This document shows, one piece after another, positions 28,370-36,142 of a stretch of 64,000 nucleotides of DNA. The translations under genes and the position numbers were made by a program. The stretch covers positions 1 through 64,000 of the forward strand of contig NZ_JAEKJA010000005.1 in NCBI RefSeq assembly GCF_016411865.1. Reading direction: 5' to 3'. The notes below the pieces were generated by a model, which did no database searches, was not told the origin of the DNA, and was given only the letters and a program-made list of their open reading frames with translations. The stretch comes from Acuticoccus mangrovi (GTDB lineage Bacteria > Pseudomonadota > Alphaproteobacteria > Rhizobiales > Amorphaceae). Positions within the stretch are counted from its first letter, which is position 1, and every line of letters begins with the position of its first letter.

Positions 28370-29772
28370 GCACCCTCACGCCCGACATCTGCGTGATCGG
28401 CGGCGGCTCGGCGGGCCTCACCGTGGCGGCGGCCGGGGCGAGCTTCGGCCACGACGTCGTGCTCGTGGAGCGCGGCGAGATGGGGGGCGACTGCCTCAAC
28501 ACCGGCTGCGTGCCCTCCAAGGCGCTGATCGCCGCCGCACGCTACGCCCATGCCGCGCGCGCCGGCGCCCGCTTCGGCGTCGCCGGCAGCGCCGAGGTGG
28601 ATTATGCGGCCGTGCACGCCCACGTCGCCGGCGCCATCGCCACGATCGCCCCCATCGATTCGGTGGAGCGGTTCGAGGGGCTTGGCGTGAGGGTGATGCG
28701 CGAGAGCGCCCGCTTCCTCGACGGTCGGACGGTCGTTGCCGGAGAGGCGACGATCCGCGCCCGTCGCTTTGTGATCGCGACCGGCAGCCGGCCGGTGGTG
28801 CCGCCGATCGAGGGCCTCGCCGAGGTCGGCCCGCTCACCAACGAGAGCGTGTTCGATCTGACCCGTCTGCCGGCGCGGCTCCTCGTCATCGGCGGCGGGC
28901 CGATCGGGGCGGAGCTGTCGCAGGCCTTCGCCCGGCTCGGCGCGGCGGTGACGGTGGTCGAGGCGAGCCGCCTCCTCGGCCGGGAGGATCCGGCGGCCGT
29001 CGACGTCGTGCGCGGTGCGCTCGCCGACGACGGGGTGAGGCTGATCGAGGGCGTCGGCATCGCCCGCTGCGTCCGCGTCGATGGCGGGATCGAGGCCACC
29101 CTTTCCGACGGGCGGACGATCGTCGCCGACGACGTTCTCGTCGCGGTCGGCCGGCGGGCGGCGACGGCCGACCTCGATCTCGCCGCCGCCGGTATCGAGA
29201 CGCGCGAGGGCGCCGTGGTGGTCGACCACGGCCTGCGCACCGCGAACCGGCGCGTCTTTGCGATCGGCGACGTGACGGGCGGGTTGCAGTTCACCCACGT
29301 CGCGGGCCACCAGGCGAGCCTTGCGGTGCGTGCCATCGTGTTCCGCCTGCCGGTGCGCTACCGACCGGAGCTGATGCCGCGGGTGACCTACACGGCACCG
29401 GAGCTCGCGCAGGTGGGCCCGACGGAGGCCGAGCTCCGCGCCGGCGACGCCCGGGCGCGGGCGGAGACGGTCGCCTTCACCCACAACGACCGTGCCGTCG
29501 CCGACGGCGACACGCGCGGCTTCGTCAAGCTCTTGATCGACGGTCGGGGAAAGCTCGCCGGGGCGACGATCGTCGGCCCCAATGCGGGCGAGATGATCGC
29601 CCCCTACGCCCTCGCCCTCGCCGGCAAGGTGAAGCTCTCCACCATCGCCTCCTTCGTGCCGCCCTATCCGACGCGGGCGGAGGCGGGGAAGCGGGCGGCG
29701 GTGAACCACTTCGCCGCAAGCCTCACGAAAGGCTGGGTGCGCAAGCTCCTCATGGTGCTGAAGCGTCTCTGA
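28366..29772 (+). CDS. Pyridine nucleotide-disulfide oxidoreductase (mercuric reductase-like)
   Basis: FAD-dependent class I disulfide reductase of 468 aa. FAD site CVIGGGSAGLTVAAAGASFG, redox pair in MGGDCLNTGCVPSKAL (CX4C), NAD(P) site LLVIGGGPIGAELSQAFARL, second FAD motif RVFAIGDVTG, and a dimerisation domain with VTYTAPELAQVG. It lacks an N-terminal metal-binding domain and the C-terminal Cys pair of true MerA, and the usual catalytic His-Glu ending (HPHPTxxE) is replaced by PPYPTRAEAGKRAAVNHF, as in TVP38-linked homologues. Together with the upstream gene it may couple a membrane substrate to NAD(P)H; the substrate is unknown. Confidence 0.88.
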   Translation: MSTLTPDICVIGGGSAGLTVAAAGASFGHDVVLVERGEMGGDCLNTGCVPSKALIAAARYAHAARAGARFGVAGSAEVDYAAVHAHVAGAIATIAPIDSVERFEGLGVRVMRESARFLDGRTVVAGEATIRARRFVIATGSRPVVPPIEGLAEVGPLTNESVFDLTRLPARLLVIGGGPIGAELSQAFARLGAAVTVVEASRLLGREDPAAVDVVRGALADDGVRLIEGVGIARCVRVDGGIEATLSDGRTIVADDVLVAVGRRAATADLDLAAAGIETREGAVVVDHGLRTANRRVFAIGDVTGGLQFTHVAGHQASLAVRAIVFRLPVRYRPELMPRVTYTAPELAQVGPTEAELRAGDARARAETVAFTHNDRAVADGDTRGFVKLLIDGRGKLAGATIVGPNAGEMIAPYALALAGKVKLSTIASFVPPYPTRAEAGKRAAVNHFAASLTKGWVRKLLMVLKRL

Positions 29773-29902
29773 GGGGGCGCGGCAGGCGTGGAGGACAGGC
29801 CGGGCGCCCCTGTCGATGTTGTGATCTCGGGTACGTTCTAACTTGTATCCGCATCGCCGGAGCGTGTATTGCCAACCTTCCTAATGGGCGGAAGGGGTCG
29901 TC

Positions 29903-31348
29903 ATGGGACCCGACACGGAGGAATGGCGACGCGGACCACGGCCTGGGCTCGGGACCAAGCTTCTCGTCCTCACGGTCGTATTCGTCATGCTGTCGGAAGT
30001 TCTGATCTTCGTTCCCTCGATAGCCAATTTTCGTGACAACTGGCTGAAGGACGCTCACCGCAACGCCTCCGTGGCGGCGGCGATCATCGCCGGAACGGCC
30101 AACGTGCCCGAGCAGCTCAAGATGCGCCTCCTCGAGGCGACCGACACCATCGCCATCGCCCACCGCGAGGGCAACCGGCGCCGCCTCATCGCCATGGCCG
30201 CGCCGCCCACCATGGTCGACCGCCACGTGGAGCTCGGCAACGAGACGGTGTTTCAGTCCATCGTCGCGGCGTTCGACACGCTGTTCGCCCCCAACGGCCG
30301 CATTATCCGCGTGACGGCGATGCCCGAGGGGCGCCACGAGGAAGTCGACGTGGTGTTCGACGAGACCCAGCTGCGCCAAGACATGCTGGCCTACGCCCGC
30401 AACATCCTCGGCCTGTCCCTCGTCATCTCGATGATGACGGCGATGCTCGTCTATATCAGCCTGCGCTGGCTCTTCGTGCGGCCGGTGCGCCGCCTCGCCC
30501 ACGCCATGGCCGACTTCGCCGAGGATCCGGAGGACGAGGAGCGCACCATCGTCCCCTCCCGCCGGAGCGACGAGATCGGCGAGGCGGAGCGTTCGCTGGC
30601 GGCGATGCAGCGCCAGCTCACCGACACCATGGTGCAGCGCCGCCGCCTCGCCGAGCTCGGCATGGCGGTGTCGAAGATCAACCACGATCTCAGGAACCTG
30701 CTCGCCTCGGCCCAGCTCTTCTCCGACCGTCTCGCGATGGTGCCCGATCCCACGGTGCAGCGCTTCGTGCCCAAGCTCGTGCGCGCCCTCGACCGGGCGG
30801 TGGGCTATACCAGCGGCGTGCTCGCCTATGGCCGCTCCGGCGAGGCGCCGCCGTCGCGCCGGCTGATCGACGTGGCGCGCCTCGCGACCGACGTCGGCGA
30901 GGGTCTCGGCCTCGACGCCCACCCCAACATCGACTTCCGCATCATCGTGTCGGAGGGGATGGAGATCGACGCCGATCCCGACCAGCTCTACCGCGTCCTG
31001 ATGAACCTCTGCCGCAACGCGATGGAGGCGCTCGAGAGCAACCCGCACGAGGCGGTGGTGCGGCGCCTGGCGATCGCCGCGGAGCGGGCGGGATCGGTGG
31101 TGCGCATCGTGGTGTCCGACACCGGCCCGGGCGTGCCGGACGCGGTGCGCCAGAACCTCTTCCAGCCCTTCCAGGGCAACGGGCGGCGCGGCGGAACCGG
31201 CCTCGGCCTCGCGATCGCCGCGGAGCTGGTGCGCGCCCACGGCGGCTCGCTGGTGCTCCTCGACAGCAGCACCGGCGCCTCGTTCGAGATCACGATCCCC
31301 GACCGGCCGATCGATCTCGCCTCGGCGCGGCGAGCCGCCAGCGCCTGA
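29903..31348 (+). CDS. HAMP-domain sensor histidine kinase, orphan
   Basis: Transmembrane sensor kinase of 481 aa. TM1 (about 19-40) and TM2 (about 167-190) enclose a periplasmic domain of about 125 residues; a HAMP domain follows (about 190-243). The H-box MAVSKINHDLRNLLASAQL places the phospho-acceptor at His261, and the ATPase domain has LMNLCRNAMEAL (N-box), VSDTGPGVP and GGTGLGLAIA. No response regulator is adjacent, so its partner is unknown. The stop codon lies within the first copy of a 16-bp tandem repeat array, so expansion or contraction there could alter the C-terminus. Confidence 0.9.
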   Translation: MGPDTEEWRRGPRPGLGTKLLVLTVVFVMLSEVLIFVPSIANFRDNWLKDAHRNASVAAAIIAGTANVPEQLKMRLLEATDTIAIAHREGNRRRLIAMAAPPTMVDRHVELGNETVFQSIVAAFDTLFAPNGRIIRVTAMPEGRHEEVDVVFDETQLRQDMLAYARNILGLSLVISMMTAMLVYISLRWLFVRPVRRLAHAMADFAEDPEDEERTIVPSRRSDEIGEAERSLAAMQRQLTDTMVQRRRLAELGMAVSKINHDLRNLLASAQLFSDRLAMVPDPTVQRFVPKLVRALDRAVGYTSGVLAYGRSGEAPPSRRLIDVARLATDVGEGLGLDAHPNIDFRIIVSEGMEIDADPDQLYRVLMNLCRNAMEALESNPHEAVVRRLAIAAERAGSVVRIVVSDTGPGVPDAVRQNLFQPFQGNGRRGGTGLGLAIAAELVRAHGGSLVLLDSSTGASFEITIPDRPIDLASARRAASA

Positions 31349-31464
31349 GACCGCCAGCGCCTGAGACCGCCAGCGCCTGAGACCGCCTGCGCCTGAGACC
31401 GCCAGCGCCTGAGACCGCCTGCGCCTGAGACCGCCAGCGCCTGAGACCGCCAGCGCCTGAGATC
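31337..31464 (+). repeat. Eight-copy 16-bp tandem repeat (minisatellite)
   Basis: Eight contiguous copies of GCCAGCGCCTGAGACC fill this stretch, with a single A-to-T change (GCCTGCGCC) in copies 4 and 6 and one C-to-T in copy 8; decayed copies continue to about 31520. The array begins 12 bases before the end of the kinase gene and supplies its stop codon. It and its tail occupy much of the 345-bp gap before rplY; no gene is seen there. Sixteen is not a multiple of three, so each copy shifts the frame. Confidence 0.97.
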
Positions 31465-31557
31465 ACCTTTCCCTGAGGCCCCCGGGCCTGAAGCCGTCCG
31501 CGCCCAAGGCCGCTGCGCGCGGGGCGCAGTGTCGGCTCCAAACTTGACCTCGGCGGG

Positions 31558-31586
31558 TTGTCTTCCGGCGGCTCGTCACCTATACA
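31558..31586 (+). promoter_or_regulatory. Possible promoter of rplY-pth-ychF
   Basis: TTGTCT, a 17-bp spacer and TATACA form a housekeeping-type -35/-10 pair about 108 bp upstream of rplY. A nearby TTGACC (31544) has no matching -10. Confidence 0.45.
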
Positions 31587-31693
31587 CCCGTCTCCCGCAC
31601 CCCTGGAGGCGGGACGCGCCGACGTGCGCGCAGAAGCCGGCAGCCGTTTTTTGGGCACCCGGCTTCATCCGAACACCGATGAGGAGAGTACCG

Positions 31694-32344
31694 ATGGCCA
31701 CTGGCTTTACGCTGAAGGCCGAGGTGCGCGAACGGACGGGCAAGGGGGCCGCGCGCGCACTGAGGCGAAAAGGACAGATTCCCGCCGTGATCTACGGCAA
31801 CAAGGAGGCCCCGATCGCGATCGCGGTGCCGCACAAGCAGGTCAGCCTCGCCCTTTATGGCGGCGGCTTCACCACGCACGTGTGGAACATCGAGGTCGAC
31901 GGGCAGACCATCCAGGCCCTGGCGCGCGACTATCAGCGCGAGCCGGTGCGCGACTGGCTGCTCCACGTGGACTTCCTGCGCATCACCGCCCGCAGCCGCG
32001 TCTCGGTCGACGTGCCGGTGCACGTCGTGGGCGAGGACGACTGCCCCGCCCTGAAGCATGACGGCGTTCTGAACCTCGTCGCCCATACCGTCTCCGTCGA
32101 GGCGCCGGCGACCCGCATTCCGGAGGCCATCGAAGTCTCCGTCGCGGGCTGCGAGATCGGCGACACCGTGACGAGCGACGCGGTGACGCTGCCGGCCGAC
32201 GTGGTCTTCACCGACGCCGAGGCCTTCCCGATCATCACGATCTCCGCCCCGACCGTGGAGATCGAGGAAGAGGCGGAAGAGGCCGAGGCCGCCGCCGAAG
32301 CCGAGGCGCCCGCCGAAGACGGCGAAGCGTCCGACGAAAGCTAG
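31694..32344 (+). CDS. rplY: 50S ribosomal protein L25/general stress protein Ctc
   Basis: Long-form L25 (216 aa) that binds 5S rRNA. The N-terminal domain has KAEVRERTGKGAARALRRKG and IPAVIYGNKEAPIAI, then the C-terminal TL5-like domain and an acidic Ala/Glu tail from about 190 (EEEAEEAEAAAEAEAPAE). ATG 31694 follows GAGGAGAG. It starts the rplY-pth-ychF series typical of alphaproteobacteria, 21 bp ahead of pth. Confidence 0.96.
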   Translation: MATGFTLKAEVRERTGKGAARALRRKGQIPAVIYGNKEAPIAIAVPHKQVSLALYGGGFTTHVWNIEVDGQTIQALARDYQREPVRDWLLHVDFLRITARSRVSVDVPVHVVGEDDCPALKHDGVLNLVAHTVSVEAPATRIPEAIEVSVAGCEIGDTVTSDAVTLPADVVFTDAEAFPIITISAPTVEIEEEAEEAEAAAEAEAPAEDGEASDES

Positions 32345-32365
32345 CCGGCTGCGAGGCCGAGCGAG

Positions 32366-33067
32366 ATGATGATGAAGCTCTTCGTCGGCCTCGGAAATCC
32401 CGGCGGGACGTACGCCATGAACCGCCACAACGTGGGGTTCATGGCGATCGACCGCATCCACGACCGGTGGAACGGCGGTCCCTGGCGTCGCAAGTTTCAG
32501 GGCGAGGTGGCGGAGGCCGACATCGCCGGCCAGCGCGTCATGTTCTTGAAGCCGATGACCTATATGAACGAATCGGGCCGCTCGGTTGCCGAAGCGGCCC
32601 GATTCTACAAGGTCGATCTGACCGACATCGTGGTCGCCCACGACGAGATCGATCTCCCGCACGGCAAGTTCCGGATGAAGGTCGGCGGAGGCACCGGCGG
32701 CCACAACGGCCTGAAGTCCATCTCCGCCCACATGCGCGACGGCTACCGCCGGCTGCGGATCGGCATCGGCCACCCCGGCCGCAAGGAGATGGTGCCCGGC
32801 TACGTCCTGCACGACTTCGCCAAGGCCGATTTCGCCTGGCTCGATCCGATGCTCGACGCCTTCGCCGATCACGCCCCCATCCTCGTCGAGGGCAACGACG
32901 CGGCGTTCGCCTCCAAGGTGCACGCCGCGCTCGCGGGCGCGGGCCGGGCGAAGGGCGACAAGCCCGCCGCTCCGCCCGCCAGCCGTGCGCCCGAGCCGCG
33001 CCAAGGGCGCGACGGCAAATCCTCCGGCGGCCCCTTCGCCGCACTCGCGCACCTTTTGCGGAAGTAG
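32366..33067 (+). CDS. pth: Peptidyl-tRNA hydrolase
   Basis: Releases tRNA from stalled peptidyl-tRNA. The 233-aa protein has [20 protein letters not shown] (catalytic His in NRHNVGF), [22 protein letters not shown] and [11 protein letters not shown], all family signatures. Three ATGs (32366, 32369, 32372) could start it. After about residue 190 comes an unusually long Pro/Ala/Arg-rich tail (to 233), probably disordered. Only 4 bp separate it from ychF. Confidence 0.97.
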   Translation: MMMKLFVGLGNPGGTYAMNRHNVGFMAIDRIHDRWNGGPWRRKFQGEVAEADIAGQRVMFLKPMTYMNESGRSVAEAARFYKVDLTDIVVAHDEIDLPHGKFRMKVGGGTGGHNGLKSISAHMRDGYRRLRIGIGHPGRKEMVPGYVLHDFAKADFAWLDPMLDAFADHAPILVEGNDAAFASKVHAALAGAGRAKGDKPAAPPASRAPEPRQGRDGKSSGGPFAALAHLLRK

Positions 33068-33071
33068 CACC

Positions 33072-34169
33072 ATGGGATTCAAATGCGGCATCGTGGGCCT
33101 GCCCAACGTGGGCAAGTCGACGCTGTTCAACGCCTTGACGAAGACTGCCGCGGCGCAGGCGGCGAACTATCCGTTCTGCACCATCGAGCCGAACACCGGC
33201 GACGTGGCGGTGCCCGATCAGCGCCTCACCGAGATCGCGCGGATCGCCAAGTCGGCGGCGATCGTGCCCACGCGGCTGACCTTCGTCGACATTGCCGGCC
33301 TCGTGCGCGGCGCCTCCACGGGGGAGGGGCTCGGCAACCAGTTCCTCGCCAATATCCGTGAGGTCGACGCCATCGCCCACGTCCTGCGCTGCTTCGAGGA
33401 CGACGACATCACCCACGTCGCCGGCGAGATCGACCCGATCGCCGACGCCGACACGGTCGAGACGGAGCTGATGCTCGCCGACCTCGAAAGCCTGGAGCGC
33501 CGCGCGACCAACATACGCAAGCGCGCCCAGTCCGGCGACAAGGACGCCAAGGCCGAAGTGGCGCTGATGGACGCGGTGCTGGAGCTCCTGCGCGAGGGCC
33601 GTCCGGCGCGCGAGCTCGCCGTCGCCGAGGAGGACAGGCGCGCCTTCAAGATGCTGAACCTCCTCACCTCGAAGCCGCTCCTCTACGTCCTCAACGTCGA
33701 CGAGGCGTCGGCGGCGACCGGCAACGACCTCTCCCGCCGCGCCGAGGAGATGGCGAAGCGCCAGGGCGCGGCGTCGGTGGTGATCTCGGCCGCCATCGAA
33801 GCGGAGATCGCCCAGCTCCCGGCCGAGGAGCAGGCGGAGTTCCTGGAGACGCTGGGTCTCGAGGAGCCGGGTCTCGATCGGCTGATCCGGGCGGGCTACG
33901 GGCTCCTCGATCTCATCACCTACTTCACCGCGGGGCCGAAGGAGGCGCGGGCCTGGACCATCCGCGCCGGGACCCACGCGCCGCAGGCCGCGGGCGTGAT
34001 CCACACCGACTTCGAGCGCGGCTTCATCCGCGCCCAGACCATCGGCTACGACGACTTCGTGTCGCTCGGAGGCGAGAGCGGCGCGCGCGAGGCGGGCCGG
34101 GTGCGCGACGAGGGCAAGGACTACACCGTCGCCGACGGCGACGTGATCCACTTCAAGTTCGCGACGTAG
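33072..34169 (+). CDS. ychF: Redox-regulated ATPase YchF/Ola1
   Basis: Obg-family P-loop ATPase of 365 aa that associates with ribosomes and takes part in stress responses in model bacteria. Walker A is GIVGLPNVGKSTLFNAL, followed by NYPFCTIEPN, the G3 motif FVDIAGLVRGAS and NVDE (the NxxE form that explains ATP preference). The C-terminal TGS domain includes FTAGPKEARAWTI and FERGFIRAQTIGYDDF. Last gene of rplY-pth-ychF; a palindromic element follows. Confidence 0.98.
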   Translation: MGFKCGIVGLPNVGKSTLFNALTKTAAAQAANYPFCTIEPNTGDVAVPDQRLTEIARIAKSAAIVPTRLTFVDIAGLVRGASTGEGLGNQFLANIREVDAIAHVLRCFEDDDITHVAGEIDPIADADTVETELMLADLESLERRATNIRKRAQSGDKDAKAEVALMDAVLELLREGRPARELAVAEEDRRAFKMLNLLTSKPLLYVLNVDEASAATGNDLSRRAEEMAKRQGAASVVISAAIEAEIAQLPAEEQAEFLETLGLEEPGLDRLIRAGYGLLDLITYFTAGPKEARAWTIRAGTHAPQAAGVIHTDFERGFIRAQTIGYDDFVSLGGESGAREAGRVRDEGKDYTVADGDVIHFKFAT

Positions 34170-34185
34170 GGCCTAGCGCGCTTGC

Positions 34186-34283
34186 CGCTCAGGTCGGATC
34201 AACCTGAGCGAAGAGCAATCGCGCCAGATCTGGAGAGCGAGCACGTCCCGCTCAACCTGATCCAGGTTGAGCGGGACGTGCTC
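34186..34283. repeat. Paired hairpin element with a perfect 21-bp stem
   Basis: Left hairpin: CGCTCAGGT (34186-34194) pairs with ACCTGAGCG (34202-34210). Right hairpin: 34239-34259 pairs perfectly, all 21 bases, with 34263-34283 across a 3-base loop (ATC). The two share related GCTCAACCTGATC sequences. No poly-T follows, so it is probably a dispersed extragenic palindrome rather than a simple terminator, although it lies between the ends of convergent ychF and the next minus-strand gene and could end transcription from both sides. Confidence 0.88.
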
Positions 34284-34337
34284 TAGGACGTAGGATCCGG
34301 GACGACGGGCGGCGCCGGCCGAAACGGCCGCGCCCGC

Positions 34338-34841
34338 CTATTGGTCCGGCGCCGGGCGGGCGATGCGGCAGCGCCCGTCATAGACGTGCCAGGCGTCGTA
34401 GTCGTCGATGCAGACATAGACCTTCCAGCCGAAGCCGACGAACCCCGCGTCCTCCTCCACGAAATAGTGGGCGGTGGAGCGGGCGCCATTGTCGAGCGAG
34501 ACGGAGGCCGTGCAGTAGCGGCGGGCGAGGGGGCTCGGACTATAGAGCGGCTGGATCGCCTCGCCGGTCGGCACGAACTCCACCACGCGGGGGATGCGGT
34601 AGACCGCTTCCGCGCGGTTGGCGAAGCTGACCGCGGCGGTGACGACCGGCTGGGCGTCGCACGCCGGGGCGACCGCGTCGTTGGGGCAGTCGGTCGGATC
34701 GCCCCAGAGCCAGATGTTGTTGAAGGTGCTGCACTTGCCAAAGCCGGACTTCTTCACCGGCTCGGCGGGAACGTCGGCGGCGCTGGCGGCGACGGCCGTC
34801 ATCATCACGACGACGAACGCTGAGAGGATTCGTCCAAACAC
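34338..34841 (-). CDS. Hypothetical secreted cysteine-rich protein
   Basis: Unrecognised 167-aa protein with a signal peptide (residues 1-21, ending AASA). The mature part has six cysteines (for example GKCSTFNNIWLWGDPTDCPND, RRYCTAS, VYVCIDD, DGRCRIA), suggesting disulfide bonds in the periplasm or outside. Start codon is GTG 34841. No family recognised; convergent with ychF and divergent from the dehydrogenase at 35016. Confidence 0.72.
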   Translation of the reverse strand: MFGRILSAFVVVMMTAVAASAADVPAEPVKKSGFGKCSTFNNIWLWGDPTDCPNDAVAPACDAQPVVTAAVSFANRAEAVYRIPRVVEFVPTGEAIQPLYSPSPLARRYCTASVSLDNGARSTAHYFVEEDAGFVGFGWKVYVCIDDYDAWHVYDGRCRIARPAPDQ

Positions 34842-35015
34842 GGCCTACCCCGCCATCTCATCAATGATCACCCCCGTTATTGGACGAGCCGGCCCCGCCG
34901 CACAACCGGGCGGCAGCACGGACCGGCGGATGCGTGACCGCTTGGCCACACTGGGGCCGCCTCTTCCGCGCCGATCGCTGCCGCAGTATGCCTCGTTGAA
35001 CGGGAGCGAGAGGGG

Positions 35016-36140
35016 ATGTCCGCCGTGAGTGAGAGCGATACCAGCGCCAGCGCCGCCGCTGTCGCCCAGGAGGACCGCCGCAGCCGGGTGATGGCCGACG
35101 ATCTCGCGGCGTTCTGCCACGCCGTGCTCCGGGCTGTCGGCGCCGACGAGGCGACCGCCGACGCCGCGACGCGGGCGATGATGCACGGCTCCCGGCTCGG
35201 CGTCGACAGCCACGGGGTGCGCCTTCTGGAGCACTATGCGGGGGTCTTGGAGGCCGGCCGCGTCGCCCGCGCGCCATACGTCACCATCGTGCGCGAGCTC
35301 GGCGCGGTCGCGACGCTCGATGCCGGCTTCGGCCACGGCGCCCTCGCCGGCTACCGGGCGATGGAGAAGGCGATCTCGATCGCCAGCACCTACGGCATCG
35401 GTGCGGTGGGGATCCGCAACATGTCCCACTTCGGTCCGGCCGGCGCCTATGCGGTGGAGGCGGCCAAGGCGGGGCTGATCGGCTTTGCCACCTGCAACTC
35501 CGACAGTCTGGTGCGCCTGCACGACGGCGCCGCCCTCTTCCACGGCACCAACCCGCTCGCCTGGTCGGCACCGGTGAAGGGTCAGCGCCCGTGGCTTCTC
35601 GACATGGCGACGAGCGCGGTGCCGTTCAATCGCGTGCTCCTCTACCGCAGCCTCGGCCTCGCGATGCCGGCGGACACGGCGTCCGACGAAGCGGGCGCGG
35701 CGACCACCGATCCGCACGCCACCGCGATGCTCGCCCCGCTCGGTGCCGCCTTCGGCTTCAAGGGGGCGGGGCTCGCGGGGGTGGCGGAGGTGTTCAGCGC
35801 GGTCCTCACCGGAATGCAGCTTTCGACCGAACTCCTGCCGATGAGCTCGCAGGACAAGACCACGCCGCGCGCCCTCGGCGGCTACATGATGGCGATCAAT
35901 CCCGACGCCTTCGTGGACCGGCCGGTGTTCGACGACACGATGACGCGCTATCTCGCCAATCTGCGCTCCTCACCCGCCCGCCCCGGCACCATCGTGATGG
36001 CGCCCGGCGACCGCGAGTGGGCCGAGTGGGACCGGCGCGAGGTCGCCGGCATTCCCATCGATCCGGACACCGAGGCCGCGTTCGCCCGCTTCGCCGAAGC
36101 CCACGGTCTCGACCCGCTGCCGATCCGCCCGGCCGGCTGA
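35016..36140 (+). CDS. Ldh-family dehydrogenase, possible ureidoglycolate dehydrogenase
   Basis: NAD(P)-dependent 2-hydroxyacid dehydrogenase of the malate/L-lactate/ureidoglycolate (YiaK/AllD) fold, 374 aa. Signatures: SRLGVDSHGVRLLEHY with the catalytic His, HGTNPLAWSAP, LLDMATSAVPFNRV and FGFKGAGLAGVAEVFSAVLTG. Its neighbours, tail-to-tail 2 bp away, are a uraD-dehydrogenase fusion and puuD, so oxidation of ureidoglycolate in purine catabolism is a sensible guess; substrate specificity cannot be read from sequence. ATG 35016 follows GAGAGGGG. Confidence 0.85.
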   Translation: MSAVSESDTSASAAAVAQEDRRSRVMADDLAAFCHAVLRAVGADEATADAATRAMMHGSRLGVDSHGVRLLEHYAGVLEAGRVARAPYVTIVRELGAVATLDAGFGHGALAGYRAMEKAISIASTYGIGAVGIRNMSHFGPAGAYAVEAAKAGLIGFATCNSDSLVRLHDGAALFHGTNPLAWSAPVKGQRPWLLDMATSAVPFNRVLLYRSLGLAMPADTASDEAGAATTDPHATAMLAPLGAAFGFKGAGLAGVAEVFSAVLTGMQLSTELLPMSSQDKTTPRALGGYMMAINPDAFVDRPVFDDTMTRYLANLRSSPARPGTIVMAPGDREWAEWDRREVAGIPIDPDTEAAFARFAEAHGLDPLPIRPAG

Positions 36141-36142
36141 GG

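Noticed and set aside
28366-29772. Mercuric reductase or dihydrolipoamide dehydrogenase as a firm call
   Set aside because: The metal-binding domain, the C-terminal Cys pair and the usual HPHPT-type active-site ending are missing, and no mer or dehydrogenase-complex genes are nearby.
31337-31464. CRISPR array
   Set aside because: The 16-bp units are directly adjacent with no spacers, and no cas genes are present.
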